Of a stretch of DNA of 64,000 bases, positions 26,289 through 34,333 are shown one piece after another; within the stretch, counting starts at the first letter, position 1, and each line of letters opens with the position of its first letter. The DNA lies in the NCBI RefSeq assembly GCF_002866825.1, contig NZ_PKUS01000013.1, forward strand, positions 62,001-126,000, in the 5' to 3' direction. The stretch comes from Pseudohalioglobus lutimaris (GTDB taxonomy: Bacteria > Pseudomonadota > Gammaproteobacteria > Pseudomonadales > Halieaceae). Under the pieces are notes generated by a model. That model was not told where the DNA came from. It made no database searches and saw only the letters and a program-made list of their open reading frames with translations. A program made the translations under genes and the position numbers.

Positions 26289-26394
26289 TGTCCTTCCCTC
26301 GTTATAGCAGTTGTCTATTCCAGCCACTATGGCGGCACCGGGATTTCAGCTCATACCTCATATTGGCTAAAGCCGGGGCGCATGCGTCACGAGC

Positions 26395-26408
26395 TTGATC
26401 TGGATCAA
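26395..26408. promoter_or_regulatory. FNR/ANR-type box upstream of hsaA
   Basis: TTGAT-CTGG-ATCAA is a perfect consensus site, extended to 7-bp arms by flanking C and G. Its centre is about 113 bp upstream of the hsaA ATG, nearly the same distance as the kshA site from its gene. Confidence 0.65.
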
Positions 26409-26506
26409 GAACGCAGGGGGAAAGGGCGTTGCAGTCACTGTTCTATATCCGCGCAGGCGGGAATGTAGCGAGCCTGAGGTTTGCGGCAGCCGGCTTACCC
26501 CTGCCG

Positions 26507-27178
26507 TCAATCGACAGAACAGGCGCAGATACGGCTGATGTGACTGTAGGGCAGGCCGGAGGCTTCATGCCACTGGTTGAACGTGGCCTGGATGCGTTTC
26601 AGGTCGCGCTGGCTGGTGGGGTTGTCGGTGATCTCCAGGCCCGCGCGGCGCAGGCACCTGACCACGTCGCCAGTCACCACGAAGGTGTCCTTGCCCATGT
26701 TGCGCAGTACGCGCTGGCCGGTCATGCCGCCCAGCCGACTGCCGTATTGCTTCATGTGCCGGAACAGACCGATGAGGTCATCCTCGGGCCAGCGGCTCAC
26801 CCATTTGCCAAAGCTGCCATGCTCCTTTGCCACGTCGCAGATGTACTGCGCGTTGTGCTGCACGCACAGCACTTTCTGCCGGTTGCGCACGATGCGCGGA
26901 TTCTGCGCAATGCGGTCGATCTGTTCGGGGCTTAGCATCAGTATTTTTTCCGGCGGGAAACCGAAAAACACGTCTTCAAAATCATCCCATTTTCGATTGA
27001 TAACGCGCCAGACGAATCCAGCCTGGAAGGTACAGCGGGTCATTTCCGCCAGCCATCGATGGTTGTGTGTGGCGGCGAGGGCACGCTGACTGCGCACCGT
27101 TGGCATCAGGCTGCTCAGGAGGTCGGCGCCACCGTGACGTTCACAGGCGCGCGCGTAAATTGCATCAAAGGCTTCCAT
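26507..27178 (-). CDS. DNA-3-methyladenine glycosylase I family protein
   Basis: 223 residues. The segment AEMTRCTFQAGFVWRVINRKWDDFEDVFFGF corresponds to the Tag core containing the base-binding helix, followed by ILMLSPEQIDRIAQNPRIVRN and the helix-hairpin region around RVLRNMGKDTFVVTGDVVRCL. It would excise 3-methyladenine from DNA. It diverges from classical Tag in the N-terminal zinc ligands: the Tag N-terminal Cys and His are not obvious, while HISRICAC at the C-terminus retains candidates. Substrate range is therefore uncertain. The start is divergent from, and almost abuts, mscS. Confidence 0.75.
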   Translation of the reverse strand: MEAFDAIYARACERHGGADLLSSLMPTVRSQRALAATHNHRWLAEMTRCTFQAGFVWRVINRKWDDFEDVFFGFPPEKILMLSPEQIDRIAQNPRIVRNRQKVLCVQHNAQYICDVAKEHGSFGKWVSRWPEDDLIGLFRHMKQYGSRLGGMTGQRVLRNMGKDTFVVTGDVVRCLRRAGLEITDNPTSQRDLKRIQATFNQWHEASGLPYSHISRICACSVD

Positions 27179-27284
27179 GAGTGCCAGTGTAATGCAGCGG
27201 CAGCGCGCCGGTACAGTATACAGTGTGTTGGTCGAGGGAAGTCCCTGCTATCCTTCAATGCGCCAAACCAATCAGAGTAGCAAT

Positions 27285-28628
27285 ATGTCGGACCCGAATG
27301 AAATTATGGCGGCGCCGGTCGCCGACCAGACGGTAGAACAGGCCGTGACCCAGGTAATGCCGATCAACGAGGATACCTTGCTGGTATTGCGACTCTTTGA
27401 CCACATGGATGCCTCGGCACCACTGATGCGCCTGGTTATCGCTGCGACAATTATTGGCGTATCGTTGCTGCTTCTGTTGCTCACCCGGGTTTATATCTCG
27501 CGCCGGCTCAAGCGTATGGAGGCGGCGCCCGAAGAGCGCTACCGTGCGCTGCGCTGGCAGGCGCAGGACCTGCTTTCTGCCGCCGACATGAAAAACCTGT
27601 GGATGAGTGTCTGGACCTGGTTGGGTCGGCTTCTCTCCCTGCTGTTCATACTGTCGGCCATCAACGGGTTGCTTCTAACCTCCGGCTGGACGCTGCGCCT
27701 GGCTGCATCGATGATCACCAGCTTCCTGGATGCGCTGGTCTATGTCTGGACCGGGTTCGTCAGTTATCTGCCCAACCTCGTCACCATTGTGTTGATCCTG
27801 GTCGTGGCACGCTTTGTCATCAGAACCCTGGGGCTTATATTCGAAGGTATACGCACCCGCAGAATCTACCTGAAAAACTTCTACCCGGAGTGGGCCGACA
27901 CCAGTTTCGGGCTCGTCAAGCTACTGATCTATGCGTTAACCGCGGTGATTATTTTTCCCTACTTGCCCGGCTCCAGCTCACCCGCCTTCCAGGGCATATC
28001 GATCTTTGTGGGAGTGCTGGTCTCGCTGGGTTCAACCACTGCAGTCTCCAACGTGATCGCCGGCACGGTGCTGACGTACACACGGGCTTTCAGCGTGGGA
28101 GACCAGGTGGAGGTGGGTGGCACCCGTGGCCGGGTGGTAGAGCGCAGCACCTTCGTGACCCGCATCCAGACCCTCAAGAATGTGATTGTTTCCATACCCA
28201 ATTCCATGGTGCTGACCAACAACATCATCAATTACAGCAAGAATATGGGGCAGAAGGGCCTGCTGGTGCACACCAGCGTTACCATCGGCTACGACGTGCC
28301 GTGGCAGACTGTTAACCAGTTATTGATCGCGGCCGCACAGAAGACAGACCACATCGCGGAAACGCCAGCGCCCTTTGTTTTACAAACCTCGCTGGACGAC
28401 AACTATGTGAGCTACGAGATCAACGGCTGGACACGTTCACCCGAGGAGCTACCGGCCATCTACTCTATGTTACACGCCAATATTCTCGACGAGTTCCACG
28501 GTCATCAGGTGGAGATAACGTCGCCGCACTACCGTTCCGTGCGCGATGGCAATGCCAGCACCGTAGCCGAGGTGATGCCGCGTGAGGCGCCAGCAGAAGC
28601 AGCCGAGGCCGCCAACAAGCCGGTGTGA
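27285..28628 (+). CDS. MscS-family mechanosensitive channel
   Basis: About 447 residues. There are several predicted membrane helices in the N-terminal half. The conserved pore and beta domain follow: GVLVSLGSTTAVSNVIAGTVLTY (pore helix), AFSVGDQVEVGGTRGRV, IPNSMVLTNNIINYS. A C-terminal alpha/beta domain ends with an Ala/Glu tail. It would release solutes on hypo-osmotic shock. It is larger than E. coli MscS (286) owing to extra N-terminal helices. The start could be ATG 27285 or ATG 27258; neither has a strong Shine-Dalgarno sequence. Confidence 0.88.
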   Translation: MSDPNEIMAAPVADQTVEQAVTQVMPINEDTLLVLRLFDHMDASAPLMRLVIAATIIGVSLLLLLLTRVYISRRLKRMEAAPEERYRALRWQAQDLLSAADMKNLWMSVWTWLGRLLSLLFILSAINGLLLTSGWTLRLAASMITSFLDALVYVWTGFVSYLPNLVTIVLILVVARFVIRTLGLIFEGIRTRRIYLKNFYPEWADTSFGLVKLLIYALTAVIIFPYLPGSSSPAFQGISIFVGVLVSLGSTTAVSNVIAGTVLTYTRAFSVGDQVEVGGTRGRVVERSTFVTRIQTLKNVIVSIPNSMVLTNNIINYSKNMGQKGLLVHTSVTIGYDVPWQTVNQLLIAAAQKTDHIAETPAPFVLQTSLDDNYVSYEINGWTRSPEELPAIYSMLHANILDEFHGHQVEITSPHYRSVRDGNASTVAEVMPREAPAEAAEAANKPV

Positions 28629-28651
28629 ACGCTGGTCATCATGGCCCGCGT

Positions 28652-30607
28652 TTACTGTCGCAGGCGATAGGCCAGTAGTACGTTGCCGGGTAACTGCCCG
28701 AACATGGAATAGCCGGACTGCACGTAGAGCCAGTCCCCGGCCAGCACCTGTCCGTCTACATCGATGGAGCCACCGTGACCCTTCACACCGTTGATTGTGT
28801 CGAAGGGCTTTGCCGTTGCGGTCTGCCAGAGTATGTCGCCGTTGCGAATATCATAGGCGCGCAGTATCCCGTTCAGGCCGCCGCTGAAAACCACTTCCTC
28901 GGTCGCGGTTGCCGCGGCGGAAAGCCCATAGAAGAACGAGCACTGGTACTGCTCCTCCAGCGAGCGGCTCTTGCCTTCGCGCATGCTCTGCAGGCCCACC
29001 AGGGGCTTGTCCTCCTCCGCCAGGTAACAGCCACGTTCCACACCCTGGAACCAGATGGGTTCGCCGCTGCGCACCTCAAGTGCGTGTATTCCCGGTCTGG
29101 GGTCGTAACCCGGGCGCGGCCGCTCAGGGTCGGCAGCGGGTACCAGCAGGTGCTCCCCGGACAGCGCCATGCCCCAGTGGATGCCGCCGTTGGTGGTGGT
29201 CTGGTGCAGGTCGGGGCCGATGGCGGCGTTGCTCACCTGCTGTTTCCACACTAGTTTGCCGTTCATGTCCAGCGCCATGGCGTCACCGGACTTCTGGCCC
29301 ACCAGTAACAGCTCCGTTGAGTCATCCAGCGTTGCGTGAATCACCGAAGCGCCGATATCGAAATCACCACCGGCGTTTTCCGGGCAGTTGGCGCCGTCGT
29401 TGAGGCAGGCCGCGTTCCAGACATCGTCGGCGGTGGCCTGGAAGCTCCACAGCAACTCCCCCGAGTCCAGGTCCAGCGCAATCACCGCGTCCGAGGTAGC
29501 CGTGGCGGGATGGGAGAGGTTTTCCCCGGTGCCGGCGTAGAGGCGGTTGCGCCCCGCGTCGATAGTCGGTGTGCTCCACACGGAAACGCCAGAGGGGCCG
29601 AACATCGGTTTGCCGTCGCGATCAACGCCTTGTTCGGTCGCGTCTGCGGTGGCGTGCCATTCCCACAGGCGATCACCGTCGCTGGCGTCCAGGGCGATGA
29701 TGCCACCGTGAGACGTGCAGCAGACATGCTGGGGGTTGCCGGCCGCGGCCACTTCATAGGAGGACACAGGCACAAACAGTCTGCCGTCATGGTAGCTGAC
29801 CGAGCCGGTAATGGTGGATGTGTCGAACAGTCGTACGTCGGCTTTCCACTCTATTTCCAGACTGGCCGGATCCACGGCATAGACAAATGCCATGGAGTCG
29901 GCGAACACCAGTATCGGCTTGCCGCTGCCGTCTTCGGCGAGGGTAATTGCCGAGCGAATGCCACTGGCGACCTTGGTGTGCGCGCGTATGCACCCCAGCT
30001 TGCGATCAATCGCGTAGAGCCTGCCGGTCTTGTCGCCGAAATAAAGCGTATCGCCAACCACGGCCGGCTGAGAGCGCATATCGGTGACCTTGGGAAAAGC
30101 CAGCGCCCAGTCCAGTTCCAGCGTGGCCACATTGTCCCGGTCTATGTTGCTGTGCACCGGGCTGGCAAAGCGCTGGTTGCCAGGTCCCAGGCCCCAGTCT
30201 CCCGAGTAGGTGACGCCAGGGGGAGCGGGGGCATTGCTACAGGTGCTCGCCGCCAGCCACTCGTAGTGCCCCGTATCTGAACCGGTGAGGTAGATGGAGA
30301 TCAGCCCGCGCTCGATCTTGCTGAGGTTAGCGGCCATGGGCTGCATCTTGCCGAAGGTCAGCGCCACCATCACCGAGTCCAGGGAAAATCCTGACAGCGA
30401 CTCACGGGTTGGTGCGTGCATCTGCGGATTGTCGTGGCAGTTGGCGCAGTGCTCATCGAACAGGCGCTCACCGAAAAAGGCCAGGGGCAATTTATCGGCA
30501 TGCTGCAGCGCGAGGCCTTCCAGGGTTTTCATCGGAGAGTCCTGCAACGCCAGCCAGGTGGCGCAACCCGCGATCAGGAGAAGCAGTACCAGCAATATCT
30601 TTTTCAT
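28652..30607 (-). CDS. Haem-c/PQQ quinoprotein, polyvinyl-alcohol-dehydrogenase-like lipoprotein
   Basis: 651 residues. The N-terminal signal ends in lipobox IAGC (Cys15), suggesting lipidation. A haem-c motif CANCH lies at residues 54-58. A PQQ-type eight-bladed propeller follows (about 140-651) with repeated blades such as VVGDTLYFGDKTGRLYAIDR. The segment HVCCTSHGG contains vicinal cysteines, as in quinoprotein alcohol dehydrogenases. The arrangement (cytochrome c first, propeller second) is that of Sphingomonas PvaA. It would oxidise an alcohol or polyol in the periplasm and pass electrons to cytochromes. Third gene of a tightly overlapping operon (4 bp with the preceding gene). Substrate unknown. 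Confidence 0.85.
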   Translation of the reverse strand: MKKILLVLLLLIAGCATWLALQDSPMKTLEGLALQHADKLPLAFFGERLFDEHCANCHDNPQMHAPTRESLSGFSLDSVMVALTFGKMQPMAANLSKIERGLISIYLTGSDTGHYEWLAASTCSNAPAPPGVTYSGDWGLGPGNQRFASPVHSNIDRDNVATLELDWALAFPKVTDMRSQPAVVGDTLYFGDKTGRLYAIDRKLGCIRAHTKVASGIRSAITLAEDGSGKPILVFADSMAFVYAVDPASLEIEWKADVRLFDTSTITGSVSYHDGRLFVPVSSYEVAAAGNPQHVCCTSHGGIIALDASDGDRLWEWHATADATEQGVDRDGKPMFGPSGVSVWSTPTIDAGRNRLYAGTGENLSHPATATSDAVIALDLDSGELLWSFQATADDVWNAACLNDGANCPENAGGDFDIGASVIHATLDDSTELLLVGQKSGDAMALDMNGKLVWKQQVSNAAIGPDLHQTTTNGGIHWGMALSGEHLLVPAADPERPRPGYDPRPGIHALEVRSGEPIWFQGVERGCYLAEEDKPLVGLQSMREGKSRSLEEQYQCSFFYGLSAAATATEEVVFSGGLNGILRAYDIRNGDILWQTATAKPFDTINGVKGHGGSIDVDGQVLAGDWLYVQSGYSMFGQLPGNVLLAYRLRQ

Positions 30608-32511
30608 GGTGACTCCAGGGCGAAGGCGTACAGGTAATCACCGTGAGCGCGGCCGAACATGGCATGCCCGCCGGCGTTGATCACCACGTACTGGCGGCCC
30701 TTGTAGGTATAGGTCATGGGAGTGGCAGTAGCATCTACAGGCAGCGTGTATTTCCACAGCATGTCACCGCTGTGTGTGTCGAAGGCGCGTATTTGTCGGT
30801 CCATGGTCGCGCCTATGAAAAACAGTCCACCGGCTGTGGCGATACCACCGCCCAGGTTGGGTGTGCCCCAGTTGATGTGGAAGGGCAGGGGGAACGGGCC
30901 CAGTTCATGCACCGAACCCAGCGCCTGCTCCCACAGAATTACGCCGCGCTCCAGGTCGACCGCTACCAGTTTGCCCCAGGGCGGCGGACTGCAGGGAATG
31001 CCCAGGGGGGACACCATGGCGCCGACCTCGACATCGTAGGGTGTGCCCTGCATGGGCACGCGCATGCGCTCACCCGATGCCGGGTGGTCGCGCTTGTCGC
31101 GCTCGCCCGGGTTGGCCGAGGCAGGTATCAGCCTGCCGGTGAACGGGGCAGTGTTGACGTTCAGCACCAGCACACCTGAATCACCGAGAATGGCACCGCC
31201 GCCCCAGTTGGCCCCGCCCAGACTGCCTGGCAGCATCAGCGTCAGTTTTTCACTCAGCGGCGTGAACAGGCCCAGGTTGTCCAGTTCATCCAGTTGCCGG
31301 GCGCAGTCGCCGCGGTCCCAGAAGGTGAGCCCCCAGGCCTGTGCCGGCATAAGGAAGGAGTCCAGCAGCGGCGGGGGAGCAATGGGCTTGGGCTGGGTAG
31401 GTGCGGAGGACTCGCCCGGAATCTGCGAGGGTGGCACCGGTTGTTCCGTAATCTCCCAGAGCGACTCGCCGGTGCTGCGGTCCAGTACGAACACAAATCC
31501 CTGCTTGGTGGGCTGCGCCAGGGCCGGAATGGCCTTCCCGTTGCGGGTCCACTCAAAGAGAATCGGTTGCGCCGGGGTATCGTAATCCCACAGGTCGTGG
31601 CGCACGTGCTGGAAGTGCCAGCGCAGTTCCCCTGTCTCCAGCGCCAGTGCAACAACACTGTTGGCGTAATTGTTGTCGCCGGGCCGGTTTACGCCGTAGT
31701 AATCGGGCGACGGTGCACTGGTGGGCAGGTATACCAGCCCCAGTTTCTCGTCCACGGACATCGGCGCCCACACATTTGCACCGCCGCTCTGCGCCTGGCC
31801 CTGCAGTGGATCAAAGCGCCAGCGCAGTTCGCCCGTGAGGCTATCGAAAGCCTGCACTGTGCCGCGCGGTGCGCGCGAATAATGAAAGTCCACAACCGTG
31901 GAGCCGGTGACGACCACGCCAGCCGCTACCAGGGGAGCAGAAGACGTGCTGATCATGTCGGCGGGCTGGTCGTTGCCGTGCAGGGCCAGCACGCCGTTTT
32001 CGCCGAAGCCTGCGCAGGGTTCACCGTTGCGCGCGTCCACCGCCAGCAGGCGCCGGTCGTGCGTATTGCTGTACAGTCGATGGCGGCAGGCAGCGCCGTC
32101 CGCTACCCGGGTTTCTTCATAGTAGGCCACACCGCGACAGCGGAAAGGTCGCTCGCCGGCCAGTTTAACGCCGGGGTCATGGCTCCAGCGTTCTGCGCCG
32201 GTTGCCGGGTCCAGGGCGATGATCCGGTTAAACGGGGTGCAATACACCAGCGATTCACCGGCCCTGGGCGGCAGTAAAAGTGGGGTGGACTGCGCAGAGG
32301 TATTACCCATCCACTCGGCCAGGTGCTGTTGGTCACCGCTGCGATGCACCCAGGCCACGTCCAGTTGGCTGACGTTGTCGCGATTGATCTGTGCGGCCGT
32401 GGAGTAGTGGCGACCGCCCTGGTCGCCGCCATAATATTGCCAGTCCCCGGCGACACTGGCCGATGCGCACAGGGCTGCCGCCAGCGAGGCGATGAGGCGC
32501 AGCGGCATCAC
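30604..32511 (-). CDS. PQQ-dependent glucose/quinate-dehydrogenase-like enzyme, soluble type
   Basis: 635 residues. A cleavable signal peptide ends about residue 22 (VAG). The mature start WQYYGGDQGGRHYSTAAQI is the hallmark of membrane GDH/quinate DH propellers. The C-terminal HINWGTPNLGGGIATAGGLFFIGATMDRQIRAFD matches their PQQ-site region. The usual N-terminal membrane anchor of Gcd/QuiA is missing, so this form is predicted to be periplasmic and to need a separate electron acceptor; flanking operon members carrying haem c are candidates. ATGA overlaps link it to both neighbours. Substrate (sugar, cyclitol or alcohol) is not predictable. Confidence 0.85.
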   Translation of the reverse strand: MMPLRLIASLAAALCASASVAGDWQYYGGDQGGRHYSTAAQINRDNVSQLDVAWVHRSGDQQHLAEWMGNTSAQSTPLLLPPRAGESLVYCTPFNRIIALDPATGAERWSHDPGVKLAGERPFRCRGVAYYEETRVADGAACRHRLYSNTHDRRLLAVDARNGEPCAGFGENGVLALHGNDQPADMISTSSAPLVAAGVVVTGSTVVDFHYSRAPRGTVQAFDSLTGELRWRFDPLQGQAQSGGANVWAPMSVDEKLGLVYLPTSAPSPDYYGVNRPGDNNYANSVVALALETGELRWHFQHVRHDLWDYDTPAQPILFEWTRNGKAIPALAQPTKQGFVFVLDRSTGESLWEITEQPVPPSQIPGESSAPTQPKPIAPPPLLDSFLMPAQAWGLTFWDRGDCARQLDELDNLGLFTPLSEKLTLMLPGSLGGANWGGGAILGDSGVLVLNVNTAPFTGRLIPASANPGERDKRDHPASGERMRVPMQGTPYDVEVGAMVSPLGIPCSPPPWGKLVAVDLERGVILWEQALGSVHELGPFPLPFHINWGTPNLGGGIATAGGLFFIGATMDRQIRAFDTHSGDMLWKYTLPVDATATPMTYTYKGRQYVVINAGGHAMFGRAHGDYLYAFALESP

Positions 32512-34253
32512 TGCTCCAGCGGTGTGATGCGCAGCAGGGTTGGCGTGGCGCCCTCCGACTGCCAGGTGGGGAAGTGGGAGTTGCTGGTGTAGATGGCGCC
32601 GTCTTCCTCGGAGATCTCGATGTCCCGGGTAAAAAAGCGCTGGCGCGGCATCGGGTAGACTTTCCAGCTTTCGCTGGCGATATCAAAACTGAGAATAGTG
32701 TCAGACTGGTTGCCATTTACCCAGACGACGCCCCGGTCCCGGTCCACGTTCAGCGCATAGGGCAGTTCATTGACCACCGGCAGTTCGTAGCGGGTGAAGG
32801 CCTTCTTGACCGGGTCGTACTTCACCAGCAGGCCGTTCTGGAAGGCCACCACCCAGATATTGCCGTCAGCGTCTGCACGCAGGCGACGCGGTCCCTCAAA
32901 GGGGAAGTCGATCATAGTGATCTCGCCGCTGTCCGGGTCTATATGCGCCAGGTCGTTGGCGTACAGCCGTGCCACCCAGATGTCTCCATCAGGGGCGACG
33001 TCGATGCCATAGGGCATGGGCAGGCCGGTTGCCTCGCGGTCCGGTTCGGGGGTGGGCCGGTTTTCCGGGGCCAGACTGAACAGCAGTGGCAGGCTTTTCA
33101 GGACCAGCCATTCCCGGAAGCCGCGGGCCGGCAGGTCGTAAAGTGTAAACTCGCTGGTTTTCCTGTCGAACATGGCCACCTGGGAAGACAGTGCCAGGGT
33201 GAACCACACCCTGTCCTCATCGTCGGTGCGAATGGTGTGCGGATAGTAGCCACCGGGCATGTCGTGGATGATGAATTCCTTGGTCTTTACATCGAACTCC
33301 AGCAGCGATTGCTGCATGGACGGGGTAATGAAAATATTGCCGTCTTTTTTTGAATAGGCGAAAGAGTGCACGCCCATATAGTTGTGCATCTTCGGGAAGA
33401 CGGTAAAACGATTTCCGAGGATGCCGCCGACCCGGGCGTCCTCATAGTGGGGTACCTTGTATACCGTGTACTCACCGGTTGCCGTATCGATCTCGTAAAT
33501 GCGGTCGAACAGGTTGTCACCCACGTACACCATGCCATTGGGGTGCAGCAGGAAATCATGCATCTGCGAGAATCCGTCGCCAATGGGCCACTCGGTCATC
33601 TCTACTTCTGACAGGTGTTGCTCCCAGGTTCTGGGTTGCGGCACCTGCTCCGGGTGCTCACGCAATTGGCGATACTCTTTTTGCAGGATTTCGGCCACCT
33701 GGTGAATGTCGTCCCCTGGCAGGCGGGCGCCGTAGCTGTTCATCCGCTCGATTACACTCACCCACTGCTCCACGGTGCGCTCATTGCGCATAAAGGGCGA
33801 AGCCTGCTGGTGACAGAAAGCGCAGTTAAGCTGGAAGGTTTGTTTCAGTTCTTCATCACCGCCGAAAGGCATCTGTGACAGCCACACATTGGAGGGGTAG
33901 CTGGCATGTAGCTGCTGCTCATTCATGGGTGCCAGGGCAATGCTGTCCTGCGGTTCAGTGAACCAGGCATCCTGGTACCCCTGGGCACGTACGCGGTAGC
34001 TGAACTGACCTTCCTCGAAAATATCGGCGTGCCCGTCGGCAGCGGTAAAGCGCGTCACCGTTATCGCTGAGACATTGGTCACACCGTGAGGGGCGTAGCC
34101 ATCGTCGCTCAGGTCTGCCTCGGGTACCTCCAGCGGCGTGCGCGTTACCATGGCCTGGGCCAAGGGTGTGCCGTCGGCGTCGGTGACCAGCAACTCGCCG
34201 GCGGCGGTATCAAGGGTGAACAGCAGCAGCAACAGAGCAGCAGGACGCATCAT
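32508..34253 (-). CDS. Vgb-like beta-propeller with a haem-c motif and carboxypeptidase-regulatory-like domain
   Basis: About 581 residues from ATG 34253; GTG 34292 would add 13. A signal peptide is rich in leucine. A Greek-key domain resembling CarboxypepD_reg follows (about 20-110, VTDADGTPLAQAMV ... YRVRAQGYQDAW). A haem-c motif CAFCH lies at about 144-148. A virginiamycin-B-lyase/SMP-30-type propeller follows (about 220-575) with repeats such as DVAPDGDIWVARLYAND and DADGNIWVVAFQNG. It is probably a periplasmic electron carrier or substrate-binding partner of the two quinoproteins it overlaps. No streptogramin-lyase role is implied. It is the first gene of the operon, 80 bp after malQ. 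Confidence 0.78.
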   Translation of the reverse strand: MMRPAALLLLLFTLDTAAGELLVTDADGTPLAQAMVTRTPLEVPEADLSDDGYAPHGVTNVSAITVTRFTAADGHADIFEEGQFSYRVRAQGYQDAWFTEPQDSIALAPMNEQQLHASYPSNVWLSQMPFGGDEELKQTFQLNCAFCHQQASPFMRNERTVEQWVSVIERMNSYGARLPGDDIHQVAEILQKEYRQLREHPEQVPQPRTWEQHLSEVEMTEWPIGDGFSQMHDFLLHPNGMVYVGDNLFDRIYEIDTATGEYTVYKVPHYEDARVGGILGNRFTVFPKMHNYMGVHSFAYSKKDGNIFITPSMQQSLLEFDVKTKEFIIHDMPGGYYPHTIRTDDEDRVWFTLALSSQVAMFDRKTSEFTLYDLPARGFREWLVLKSLPLLFSLAPENRPTPEPDREATGLPMPYGIDVAPDGDIWVARLYANDLAHIDPDSGEITMIDFPFEGPRRLRADADGNIWVVAFQNGLLVKYDPVKKAFTRYELPVVNELPYALNVDRDRGVVWVNGNQSDTILSFDIASESWKVYPMPRQRFFTRDIEISEEDGAIYTSNSHFPTWQSEGATPTLLRITPLEQ

Positions 34254-34333
34254 CAGCTTCAATCCATCATTTCGGGTAGGGTGATTATCCACAGAACCGG
34301 GTAAATAATCACCAGCGGAGTCACCCCCGGGTA

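Noticed and set aside
29336-32277. Long open frames on the plus strand opposite the quinoprotein genes (314 and 327 codons)
   Set aside because: No homology-like motifs, no ribosome-binding sites, and composition mirrors the GC-rich third positions of the real genes on the other strand.
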